Positions 26,132-33,147 of a stretch of DNA of 64,000 bases are shown piece by piece. The stretch is from contig JACKMP010000009.1 in assembly GCA_024235315.1 (NCBI GenBank), positions 46,670 through 110,669 on the forward strand. Reading direction: 5' to 3'. How positions within the stretch are numbered: the first letter of the stretch is position 1; each line of letters begins with the position of its first letter. Position numbers and translations under genes: made by a program. The notes beneath the pieces were generated by a model that saw only the letters and a list, made by a program, of their open reading frames with translations, did no database searches and was not told the origin of the DNA. The DNA is from Chromatiaceae bacterium. Lineage in GTDB: Bacteria > Pseudomonadota > Gammaproteobacteria > Chromatiales > Chromatiaceae.

Positions 26132-27135
26132 ATCACACGCTCGATGTGCTGTGGCTGCAGTCCGGTGGCTGCGGTGGCTGCACGATGTCGCTGTTGTGCG
26201 CCGAGTCGCCCGACCTGATCAGTACCCTCGAACTCGGCGGCATCCGCCTGCTGTGGCACCCGGCGCTGAGCGAGGCGAGCGGTGATGAAGTGACCGGTCT
26301 GCTGCAGCGGGTGGTCGACGGCGAGGTGCCTGTCGACGTGCTGTGTGTCGAGGGCTCGATGCTGCGCGGGCCTTTCGGCAGCGGGCGTTTTCACATGCTG
26401 GCCGGCAGCGCACGACCGATGATCGACTGGGTGAGTGACCTGGCGCGACACAGCCGCTACACCATGGCGGTGGGAAGTTGTGCGGCATTTGGCGGCATCA
26501 CTGCCAGTGGCTCGAACCCGGCCGATGCCTGTGGCCTGCAATACGACGGCAGCCACCCCGGTGGCCTGCTGGGTGACGCCTATCGCTCCGGCGCCGGGCT
26601 GCCGGTGATCAACGTGGCCGGTTGCCCGACGCATCCCAACTGGGTGCTCGAGACCCTGCTGGCGCTGGCCCGGTCCGGATTCGACGTCGACGATCTGGAT
26701 GCCCTGCAGCGCCCGCGCAGTTTCGCCGATCAGTTGGTGCATCATGGTTGTCCGCGCAACGAGTACTACGAGTACAAGGCCAGCGCACGGGCACCGTCGC
26801 AGCTCGGCTGCCTGATGGAGCACATGGGCTGCCTCGGCACCCAGGCACATGCCGACTGCAACACGCGGCTGTGGAACGGCGAGGGTTCGTGCATCCGTGG
26901 TGGCTACGCCTGTATCAACTGCACCGCACCGGAGTTCGAGGAACCGGGACATCCGTTCACCGTCACGCCGTCGATTGCCGGCATCCCGGTCGGGTTGCCG
27001 ACCGATATGCCCAAGGCGTGGTTCGTCGCGCTGTCGTCACTGTCCAAGGCGGCCACGCCGGAGCGGCTGAAGACCAATGCGGTATCGGATCACGCGCGGA
27101 TCGCGCCCAAGGTCAAGAGCACCAGGTACCGATGA
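26128..27135 (+). CDS. hoxB: regulatory [NiFe]-hydrogenase small subunit HoxB
   Basis: A 335-residue iron-sulfur subunit (group 2b, H2 sensor). It lacks a Tat signal, so the enzyme stays in the cytosol. The proximal cluster motif CGGC (Cys15 and Cys18) is intact, followed by GSCAAFGG and VAGCPTHPNW for the other two ligands; the C-terminal half holds the distal and medial cluster cysteines (HHGCPRNEYYEY, MGCLGTQAHADCN, CIRGGYACINC). It conducts electrons between the active site in HoxC and the clusters and docks on HoxJ. The intact CxxC contrasts with the altered motif in the energy-generating HybO. Four-base overlaps link it to hoxJ and hoxC. Confidence 0.93.
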   Translation: MNHTLDVLWLQSGGCGGCTMSLLCAESPDLISTLELGGIRLLWHPALSEASGDEVTGLLQRVVDGEVPVDVLCVEGSMLRGPFGSGRFHMLAGSARPMIDWVSDLARHSRYTMAVGSCAAFGGITASGSNPADACGLQYDGSHPGGLLGDAYRSGAGLPVINVAGCPTHPNWVLETLLALARSGFDVDDLDALQRPRSFADQLVHHGCPRNEYYEYKASARAPSQLGCLMEHMGCLGTQAHADCNTRLWNGEGSCIRGGYACINCTAPEFEEPGHPFTVTPSIAGIPVGLPTDMPKAWFVALSSLSKAATPERLKTNAVSDHARIAPKVKSTRYR

Positions 27136-28589
27136 GCGACGCCAGACGACGCATCGTTGTCGGCCCGTTCAACCGCGTCGAGGGTGACCTGGAGGTGACG
27201 CTGGACATCGACGACGGCCGGGTCGCTGCGGCCTATGTGAATGCGCCGCTGTACCGCGGCTTCGAGCAGATCCTGGCCGGCAAGGACCCGCGCGATGCGC
27301 TGGTGATCGCGCCGCGTATCTGTGGCATATGCTCGGTCTCGCAGTCGATGGCGGCGGCCTATGCGCTGGCCGACGCCCAGCGACTGGCGATGCCGCGCAA
27401 TGGCGACCTGGCGACCAACCTGGTGCTGGCGGCCGAGAACGTCGCCGATCACTTCACCCACTTCTACCTGTTCTTCATGCCTGACTTTGCACGTGCTGTG
27501 TACGCCAGTGAACCCTGGTACGCCAGCCTGGCGCAGCGCTTCACCGCCACCGTCGGCGATGCTGCGCGCGAGGCGATCGGCGCCCGCGCGCAATGGCTGC
27601 ACCTGATGGGACTGCTGGCCGGCAAGTGGCCGCACACCCTTGGACTGCAGCCTGGCGGCAGCACACGCCCAATCCTGGCGCAGGAGTGCCTGCGGCTGCT
27701 GTTGCAGATCGCCGGGTTCCGGCGCTTTCTCGAACAGGTGACCTTCGGTGATCGCCTGGAGGCGATCGTGGCCCTGGACAGTGCCGCGGCACTGTCGGGC
27801 TGGGCGGACGCGGCGCCGCCGCACAGCAGCGACCTGCGGCGCTTCCTGGCGATCGCCGATGCGCTTGGCCTGGATGGGCTCGGCCGTGCCGGCGACCGCT
27901 TCATGAGCTACGGCAGCCACCTGATCGATGGCGAGCACCTGTTTGCCCCCGGCCTGTGGCATCACGGTCTGCAGTCGCTCGACACGGCGCTGATCGGTGA
28001 AGACCTGTCGCACAGCTGGATGCAGGGCGACGCCGCGCACCACCCGAGCCGTGGCGTCACGCTGCCCGAGCCGGACAAGGCGGGCGCCTACAGCTGGTGC
28101 AAGGCGCCGCGGCTCGACGGTGCCGTGGTCGAGGTGGGGGCGCTGGCGCGCCAGGTGGTCGACGGGCATCCGCTGGTTCGCGACCTGGTCGCCGCCAGCG
28201 GCGGTAATGTGCGCAACCGCGTGGTCGCGCGCCTGCTCGAGGTCGCCCGCGTGGTGATTGCGATGGAGGACTGGGTGCGCGCATTGGTCCCGGGTGAGCC
28301 TTTCTGTCACACGGCACCGCTGCCCGACAACGCCGACGGTGTGGGTCTGGTGGAGGCGGCGCGCGGCAGCCTGGGTCACTGGCTGTCCGTCCGCGATGGC
28401 CGCATCGCCAACTACCAGATCGTTGCGCCGACCACCTGGAACTTCTCGCCACGCGATGCCGCGGGTGTGCCCGGCGCGCTGGAGCAGGCGCTGGTCGGTG
28501 CGCCGCTTCGCGACGGCGAGACCTCGCCGTTGGCGGCGCAGCACATCGTGCGCTCGTTCGATCCCTGTATGGTATGTACCGTCCATTGA
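27132..28589 (+). CDS. hoxC: regulatory [NiFe]-hydrogenase large subunit HoxC
   Basis: A 485-residue catalytic subunit of the H2 sensor. All four Ni ligands are present: Cys64 and Cys67 in RICGIC and Cys479 and Cys482 in DPCMVC. The chain ends exactly at DPCMVCTVH with no C-terminal peptide, the known trait of regulatory hydrogenases, which need no maturation protease. This distinguishes it from HybC, which keeps a 15-residue tail. The start (ATG overlapping hoxB TGA) gives the normal N terminus ending in GPFNRVEGDL. It binds H2 and reports it to HoxJ. Confidence 0.94.
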   Translation: MSDARRRIVVGPFNRVEGDLEVTLDIDDGRVAAAYVNAPLYRGFEQILAGKDPRDALVIAPRICGICSVSQSMAAAYALADAQRLAMPRNGDLATNLVLAAENVADHFTHFYLFFMPDFARAVYASEPWYASLAQRFTATVGDAAREAIGARAQWLHLMGLLAGKWPHTLGLQPGGSTRPILAQECLRLLLQIAGFRRFLEQVTFGDRLEAIVALDSAAALSGWADAAPPHSSDLRRFLAIADALGLDGLGRAGDRFMSYGSHLIDGEHLFAPGLWHHGLQSLDTALIGEDLSHSWMQGDAAHHPSRGVTLPEPDKAGAYSWCKAPRLDGAVVEVGALARQVVDGHPLVRDLVAASGGNVRNRVVARLLEVARVVIAMEDWVRALVPGEPFCHTAPLPDNADGVGLVEAARGSLGHWLSVRDGRIANYQIVAPTTWNFSPRDAAGVPGALEQALVGAPLRDGETSPLAAQHIVRSFDPCMVCTVH

Positions 28590-28657
28590 GACACTGTTCA
28601 TCCGCGGCTTGCGTTGGGTGGCAGCGAAACGCAAACTAACTTTCCAATTACACGGAA

Positions 28658-28680
28658 GACTGCAAGCGATGATTGCAGTC
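28658..28680. promoter_or_regulatory. inverted repeat, likely HoxA enhancer site
   Basis: GACTGCAA and TTGCAGTC form a perfect 8-base inverted repeat around a 7-base spacer. Its centre lies about 100 bases upstream of the start point predicted from the sigma-54 promoter at 28743, the usual distance for NtrC-type activators. HoxA is encoded in the downstream operon and is the obvious candidate. Confidence 0.65.
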
Positions 28681-28742
28681 GGCGCACCTGGGATGGTCGA
28701 CTTTTTTCGCTAACTGGCGGTTTAGAAAGGTTTTCATCCCGA

Positions 28743-28758
28743 TGGCACAGACATTGCT
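28743..28758 (+). promoter_or_regulatory. sigma-54 promoter (-24/-12) of the mini-hupE-hupK-hypA-hoxA operon
   Basis: TGGCACAGACATTGCT matches the sigma-54 consensus TGGCAC-N5-TTGCW at every defined position, with ten bases between GG and GC. Transcription would start near 28770, about 63 bases before the mini-hupE ATG. Together with the upstream inverted repeat this is a complete enhancer-dependent promoter. Confidence 0.85.
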
Positions 28759-28832
28759 GATTCCCGGGGAGCTGAAAAGCACCTTTATCGATCACCTGCC
28801 CGCTGATGGGCCCAGTCCCGGGATTTACCGCC

Positions 28833-29027
28833 ATGAAAGCCATCCGACCGCCTTTTGTCCTGATTGTTGTGCCACTCCTGGGCCTGCTCAGCGGTGTGGC
28901 GTCCGCACACCAGGGCACGCACCTGGTCGCCCATGTGCACCCGCACCTGGGCGTGGAGCACCTGTTGGCGAGTGTCGGCCTGGCGGCAGTCGTCTACTGG
29001 CTGGCGCGCAGGGCCCGCGGCAGCTGA
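28833..29027 (+). CDS. mini-HupE: shortened HupE/UreJ-like membrane protein
   Basis: A 64-residue protein: signal peptide ending GVASA, then AHQGTHLVAHVHPHLGVEHL and a single membrane helix (LASVGLAAVVYWLA) with a basic end. The mature start resembles the beginning of HupE/UreJ nickel permeases, in which AHPGH is followed by HPLGGLDHLLAM. Only this first part is present; normal HupE has about 190 residues. It could be a remnant or a dedicated small nickel-binding protein with five periplasmic histidines. First gene behind a sigma-54 promoter in the hydrogenase accessory operon, it is likely expressed in response to H2. Confidence 0.7.
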   Translation: MKAIRPPFVLIVVPLLGLLSGVASAHQGTHLVAHVHPHLGVEHLLASVGLAAVVYWLARRARGS

Positions 29028-29061
29028 TTCGCCGCCCGGCGGTAGCGGATTTACCGATGGC

Positions 29062-30282
29062 GTGGGGGGACGGGGCTTGAGCGCCGGGGCCGCCAACCCG
29101 GCAGGGGCCATCACCGTACACCTGGTCACGCGCGCCGGTCGCGTCGATGCCGCCTCTGTTTCCTCCAGCCGTCATCTCGACGTGGCGCAGCGCCTGTTTC
29201 GCGGCCGTCCGGTCGAACACGCATTGGCCACCCTGCCGATGATCTTCAGCGTGTGTGCCACCGCCCAGGCCTGCGCGGCCACCGCCGCGTGCGAGAACGC
29301 CTCCGAAATCCAGCCCGACCCACGACACCTGCAGGCACGTGAGCTGCTGTTGCTCGCCGAGACCGCGCGCGAACACCTGTTCCGCATCCTGCTGGGCTGG
29401 TCCGCGTGGCTGGAGACGCCGCCTGGCGTCGCCGGTCTGGGCGCCCTCGGGCGGATGCGTGCCGCATGGGGCCGGGCGTTGTATCCGGCCGGCGATGCGT
29501 TTCGTCCCGGCGGCGGTGCTCTTTCGCCCGATCGTGGCGCGCTGACAGGGCTGCTGCACGAGCTGCAGGGACTGCTGGCCGGCGCCCTCGGGGAGCCGCC
29601 GGACAGCTGGTCGGCCCGCTGGCCGGCGACACCGGATAACGAGGCCCTGATGCAGTGGGTGGAAAGCGGCGCGGCCGTCGCGCCACGCATGCTCGGCAGC
29701 GTGATCGAGCGCGGATACGCCGGCCTCGGCGGCAGCCCGGTCGTGGCGATGCCGGCGATCGAGGACTCTGTGCTGGCGGCGCTGCTGGCGGGCGATGCGG
29801 CGGATGCCTTCGTTGCCGCGCCACTGTGGTCAGGCGCGCCGTGTGAGACCGGTGCACTGCAGCGCCAGTGTGACACCCCTGCGGTCGCGGCATCGCAACA
29901 GGTCTACGGCAACGCCCTGTTGCCGCGTCTGCTGGCGCGCCTGTTCGAGCTGGTCGACGTGGTCGGACAGATCGGCCGGCTGGTCGAACAGGTCGCACCG
30001 GCCGGCGCCGGGGCTGACCTGTCGCGGGCCGACGGCAGCGGCATCGCCCAGGTCGAGGCCGCGCGGGGACGCCTGGTGCACTGGCTGCGGATCGTCGACG
30101 GCAAGATCGCCGACTACCGCATCCTGGCACCGACCGAGTGGAACTTTCATCCCCGCGGCGCATTGGCCCAGGGCCTGCTGAGCCTGCCGGTCGACGACCG
30201 GCTGCCGCAACTGGCACGCCTGCTGGTCGATGCGATCGATCCCTGTGTCGAGGCAAGTGTCGAGGTGACGAACGATGCATGA
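29062..30282 (+). CDS. hupK: HupK/HoxV-like hydrogenase maturation scaffold
   Basis: A protein of about 406 residues distantly related to hydrogenase large subunits. It keeps the overall layout: MIFSVCATAQACAAT where the large subunit has its first Cys pair, GRLVHWLRIVDGKIADYRIL and TEWNFHPRGALA as in large subunits, and DPCVEAS at the end, with only one of the two final cysteines and no histidine. HupK/HoxV serves as a temporary scaffold for the Fe(CN)2CO group before transfer to the catalytic subunit. The start is uncertain: GTG at 29062 or TTG at 29077. The end overlaps hypA by 8 bases. Confidence 0.82.
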   Translation: MGGRGLSAGAANPAGAITVHLVTRAGRVDAASVSSSRHLDVAQRLFRGRPVEHALATLPMIFSVCATAQACAATAACENASEIQPDPRHLQARELLLLAETAREHLFRILLGWSAWLETPPGVAGLGALGRMRAAWGRALYPAGDAFRPGGGALSPDRGALTGLLHELQGLLAGALGEPPDSWSARWPATPDNEALMQWVESGAAVAPRMLGSVIERGYAGLGGSPVVAMPAIEDSVLAALLAGDAADAFVAAPLWSGAPCETGALQRQCDTPAVAASQQVYGNALLPRLLARLFELVDVVGQIGRLVEQVAPAGAGADLSRADGSGIAQVEAARGRLVHWLRIVDGKIADYRILAPTEWNFHPRGALAQGLLSLPVDDRLPQLARLLVDAIDPCVEASVEVTNDA

Positions 30283-30616
30283 GATGTCGTTGTGTGAATC
30301 GATCATGCAGATCATCGAGGACGAGGCGCAGCGTCAGGGGTTCGAGCGGGTGATCCGCGTGCGCCTGGAGATCGGTCGCCTGTCCGGGGTCGAGATCGAG
30401 GCGATGCGCTTCGGCTTCGACGCCGTCACCCGCGACTCGCTCGCCGACGGTGCCGAGCTGGAGATCATCGAGCTGCCGGGTACCGCGTGGTGCCTGCCCT
30501 GCGGCTGCGAGGTCGAGGTGCGGCAGCGCTTCGATGCCTGCCCGCAGTGTGGCAGCTACCAGTTGCAGGTGGTCAGCGGCGACCAGATGCAGATCAAAGA
30601 CCTGGAGGTCGAGTAA
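30275..30616 (+). CDS. hypA: nickel metallochaperone HypA
   Basis: A 113-residue protein that delivers Ni2+ to the hydrogenase precursor. The N-terminal MHEMSLCESI carries His2, the Ni ligand. The structural zinc site is formed by CLPCG and CPQCG. Length and sequence are typical. The start overlaps hupK by 8 bases, and the stop codon abuts the hoxA GTG directly, so these genes are co-translated. Its partner HypB is encoded 9 kb downstream with the rest of the hyp genes, an unusual split that places HypA under the upstream sigma-54 promoter. Confidence 0.95.
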   Translation: MHEMSLCESIMQIIEDEAQRQGFERVIRVRLEIGRLSGVEIEAMRFGFDAVTRDSLADGAELEIIELPGTAWCLPCGCEVEVRQRFDACPQCGSYQLQVVSGDQMQIKDLEVE

Positions 30617-32074
30617 GTGGCCCGGGCCGCACGCCCCGGCGTCCTGATCGTCGACGATGAGCCGCTGTCGTTGCAGACACTCAGGCGCACACTCGATGAG
30701 GAATTCGAGGTGTTCACCGCCGGCAGCGCGGCGGAGGCGACAGGCATACTCGAGACCGAGCGTATCCATGCGGTGCTGGCCGACCAGCGCATGCCGGAGC
30801 AGACCGGCGTGGCCTTTCTGACCCGGGTGCGTGAGCAGTGGCCCGACGTGGTACGGATGATCATCTCCGGCTATACCGACCCGGATGACATCATCGAGGG
30901 TGTAAACGGCGCCGGTATCTATCAGTTTGTCAGCAAACCCTGGCACCCGGACAGCCTGCTGCTGATCGTGCGCAATGCCTGTGAGTTGTACCGTCTGCAG
31001 CGCGAAAATGCGCTGATGACCCTGGAGATGCGGGTCGCCACACCGACCCTGGAGAAGCGCCTCGACCACCAGCGCAGCGTGCTCAAGCGCAGCTATCGCC
31101 TGGACGGCATCGTGCGTTCGCCGGACAGCCCGATCAATGCGGTGTGTGAACAGGTCGCACAGATCGCGCCCTACGACATAAGTGTGCTGATCGACGGTGA
31201 GTCCGGTACCGGCAAGGAGCTGTTCGCACGTGCCATTCACTACAACAGTGATCGTGCCGCAAAGCCGTTCGTCGCGGAGAACTGCGCGGCCATGCCAGAC
31301 CAGCTGCTCGAGAGTGAGTTGTTCGGTCACAGGCGCGGCGCTTTCACCAGTGCGGTCAGCGACCACATCGGGCTGTTCGAGCAGGCCGACGGCGGCACGA
31401 TCTTTCTGGACGAGATCGGCGACGTGTCACCGACCTTCCAGATGAAGCTGCTGCGCGTGCTGCAGGAAGGCGAGGTGCGCCCGGTAGGCAGCGCCAAGCG
31501 CCGTACCGTCGACGTGCGCGTGGTCGCCGCGACCAATCGCGATCTTGAACAGGAGATCCGCGCCGGGCGTTTTCGCGAAGACCTCTACTACCGTCTGGCC
31601 GGTGTGCGCCTGCACCTGCCGCCGCTGCGTGCGCGACCTGGCGATATCCCGGTGATCGGTCAGTGCCTGCTCGATGAGGCGGTACGCGCGTTCGGCAAGC
31701 GCTGCGATGGTTTCAGCGAGGAGGCGATGCGCTGCCTGTGTGACTACCACTGGCCGGGCAATGTGCGCGAGCTGCGCAACGAGATCCAGCGGATGCTGGT
31801 GATGAGCGATACGCCTGTGCTCGATGCGGCATTGCTCGCCCCTCGGGTGTTGCGCGCTGCGCCGCCCGCCGAAGAGGCTGCGACGGACCTGCTCGCCGGT
31901 CTCGACGGGACGTTGAAGAAACGGGTAGAGGCGCTCGAGGCGCGGGTGCTGCGCGAGACGCTGATCCGGCACCGCTGGAACAAGAGCCGCGCAGCCGAAG
32001 AGCTGGGGTTGTCGCGCGTCGGGCTGCGCAACAAGCTGGATCGTTACGGCCTGGACCAGCGCGGCGAGCCGTAG
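30617..32074 (+). CDS. hoxA: HoxA, NtrC-type response regulator of hydrogenase genes
   Basis: A 485-residue regulator beginning with GTG. Receiver domain (residues 1-125) with phospho-acceptor Asp56 in LADQRMPEQTG; central AAA+ domain with Walker A GESGTGKE (194-201) and Walker B IFLDEIG; C-terminal Fis-type helix-turn-helix (KSRAAEELGLSRVGLRNKLD). The loop that contacts sigma-54, normally GAFTGA, reads GAFTSA at 241-246. The canonical sigma-54 promoter upstream of its own operon suggests it works with sigma-54 all the same. It is the output of HoxJ/HoxBC and should activate the hyb and accessory operons and its own synthesis. HoxA-type regulators can be active when unphosphorylated. Confidence 0.93.
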   Translation: MARAARPGVLIVDDEPLSLQTLRRTLDEEFEVFTAGSAAEATGILETERIHAVLADQRMPEQTGVAFLTRVREQWPDVVRMIISGYTDPDDIIEGVNGAGIYQFVSKPWHPDSLLLIVRNACELYRLQRENALMTLEMRVATPTLEKRLDHQRSVLKRSYRLDGIVRSPDSPINAVCEQVAQIAPYDISVLIDGESGTGKELFARAIHYNSDRAAKPFVAENCAAMPDQLLESELFGHRRGAFTSAVSDHIGLFEQADGGTIFLDEIGDVSPTFQMKLLRVLQEGEVRPVGSAKRRTVDVRVVAATNRDLEQEIRAGRFREDLYYRLAGVRLHLPPLRARPGDIPVIGQCLLDEAVRAFGKRCDGFSEEAMRCLCDYHWPGNVRELRNEIQRMLVMSDTPVLDAALLAPRVLRAAPPAEEAATDLLAGLDGTLKKRVEALEARVLRETLIRHRWNKSRAAEELGLSRVGLRNKLDRYGLDQRGEP

Positions 32075-32131
32075 GCCCGCAGGCGCCGGCCCATCGGCCA
32101 GCGGCTGGCCTGCTACGGGGTGCCGGGGTGC

Positions 32132-32797
32132 TCACGGATTCATGCGTCGCAGGGCCTTCAGGCAGGCGTAGTTCTTGGCGGAGGTCGGCGATTCGATGTC
32201 ATGTTCCAGCAGCGCCAGGCATTTCGCGTGTTTGAATCCTGTCTGCCTCATCAGTTCAAGGTGCCGGTCCACCTCGAAACGGCCGGCTTCGAACACCTGC
32301 GTCGCGCCGTCCGGGCGGATGAAATCACCGTTCAGCAGGATGCCGCGGCCGCGCAGCGCACTGGCCGATTTGGCGTACACGGTCTGCACATTTTGCTGGC
32401 TGCCCAGGTCGTGGAGTGACCAGGTCGAGATCACTGCATCGACCGGTCCATCGACGATGTCCTGCCAGTCGTCCCTGACGAGGTCGGCCTGCAGGTAGGT
32501 GATGCGCGACGCATGCCGGTGCAGCCGTGTGCGCGCGATCTCCAGCATGGGAGTGGAAAAATCGATGCCGCAGTAGCTGATGGTCGGCATGGCCTGCAGG
32601 ACATGCTGCGCCAGGTACCCGGGACCGATACCAAGCTCGACGACACGCCCATCTGCCGGAACGGTGCGGCGCAGCTCGCCAAGCACCAGCTCGAACAGTT
32701 CAAGGCGCTGCGCCGTCGGGCTGAATCGCTCGCCCCACGCCAGCGCGTAGTCCCGGTCATGGAACTGGTGCTCTGCACCGATCACGGCTTCATTCAT
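32132..32797 (-). CDS. class I SAM-dependent methyltransferase
   Basis: A 221-residue cytosolic methyltransferase. The SAM site is RVVELGIGPGYLAQHVL (motif I, GxGxG), followed by YCGIDFSTPMLEIA and DAVISTWSLHDL. The substrate cannot be told from sequence. The ATG at 32797 is preferred because the upstream 51 codons are rich in Pro/Gly and unlike the family. It is transcribed against hoxA and away from hybO. Nothing ties it to hydrogenase synthesis except position, so it may simply have been present when the island was assembled. Confidence 0.8.
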   Translation of the reverse strand: MNEAVIGAEHQFHDRDYALAWGERFSPTAQRLELFELVLGELRRTVPADGRVVELGIGPGYLAQHVLQAMPTISYCGIDFSTPMLEIARTRLHRHASRITYLQADLVRDDWQDIVDGPVDAVISTWSLHDLGSQQNVQTVYAKSASALRGRGILLNGDFIRPDGATQVFEAGRFEVDRHLELMRQTGFKHAKCLALLEHDIESPTSAKNYACLKALRRMNP

Positions 32798-32965
32798 TCC
32801 GACACTTCCCCCGGTGGCGGGCGCGCGACCGGCCACGAGCCCATTTTCATCCCTGAAATAAAGATGCAAGTCAGGTTCTTCGCAACCCCGAGGTTGGCAG
32901 CCGGGCCACACCATTCCCCCTTGCGGCCGACCGGTTTGGGCATCGTTCATGCGCGGTGGTCAAGT

Positions 32966-33004
32966 GGTTTGCACAATGGTGTCGGAATTGGTTAGCCGGT
33001 TTGC
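32966..33004. promoter_or_regulatory. direct repeat GGTTTGC upstream of hybO, possible activator site
   Basis: GGTTTGC occurs at 32966 and 32998, each followed by a similar ATTGG/CAATGG stretch, 32 bases (about three helical turns) apart. The pair is centred about 115 bases upstream of the start predicted from the sigma-54-like element, where HoxA would be expected to bind. Confidence 0.35.
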
Positions 33005-33070
33005 GGATTGGACGGGTGATGGCGCTGGGTGAATAGCCCAACTCGTTGTTTATCAGGAAGATTCGCATTC

Positions 33071-33086
33071 TGGCGCGGTTATTGAA
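33071..33086 (+). promoter_or_regulatory. candidate sigma-54 promoter of the hyb operon
   Basis: TGGCGCGGTTATTGAA compares with TGGCACG-N4-TTGCW: the -24 element differs at one base and the -12 element has GA for GC, with the exact ten-base spacing. It would start transcription near 33098, 50 bases before the hybO ATG. Weaker than the site at 28743. Confidence 0.55.
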
Positions 33087-33147
33087 TTCTTTCTCCCATT
33101 CGGCACGCGCACGGGGTGCCGGCCGACAGCGACCGGGGGAGTCACAG

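Larger units (their letters stand above)
32798..33147. other. control region between the methyltransferase and hybO
   Basis: A 350-base interval without a credible gene. It holds a direct repeat (GGTTTGC, 32966 and 32998) and a sigma-54-like promoter (33071), both listed separately. It must also hold the promoter of the leftward methyltransferase, for which I see no clear -35/-10 pair. Confidence 0.6.

Noticed and set aside
29246..31366. 706-codon minus-strand frame opposite hupK, hypA and hoxA
   Set aside because: Low-complexity Arg/Pro/Ala-rich translation, no start context, fully covered by well-supported genes.
32957..32973. TGG-N11-GC sequence upstream of hybO as a sigma-54 promoter
   Set aside because: Eleven bases between GG and GC; sigma-54 promoters need ten. 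The element at 33071 has the right spacing.
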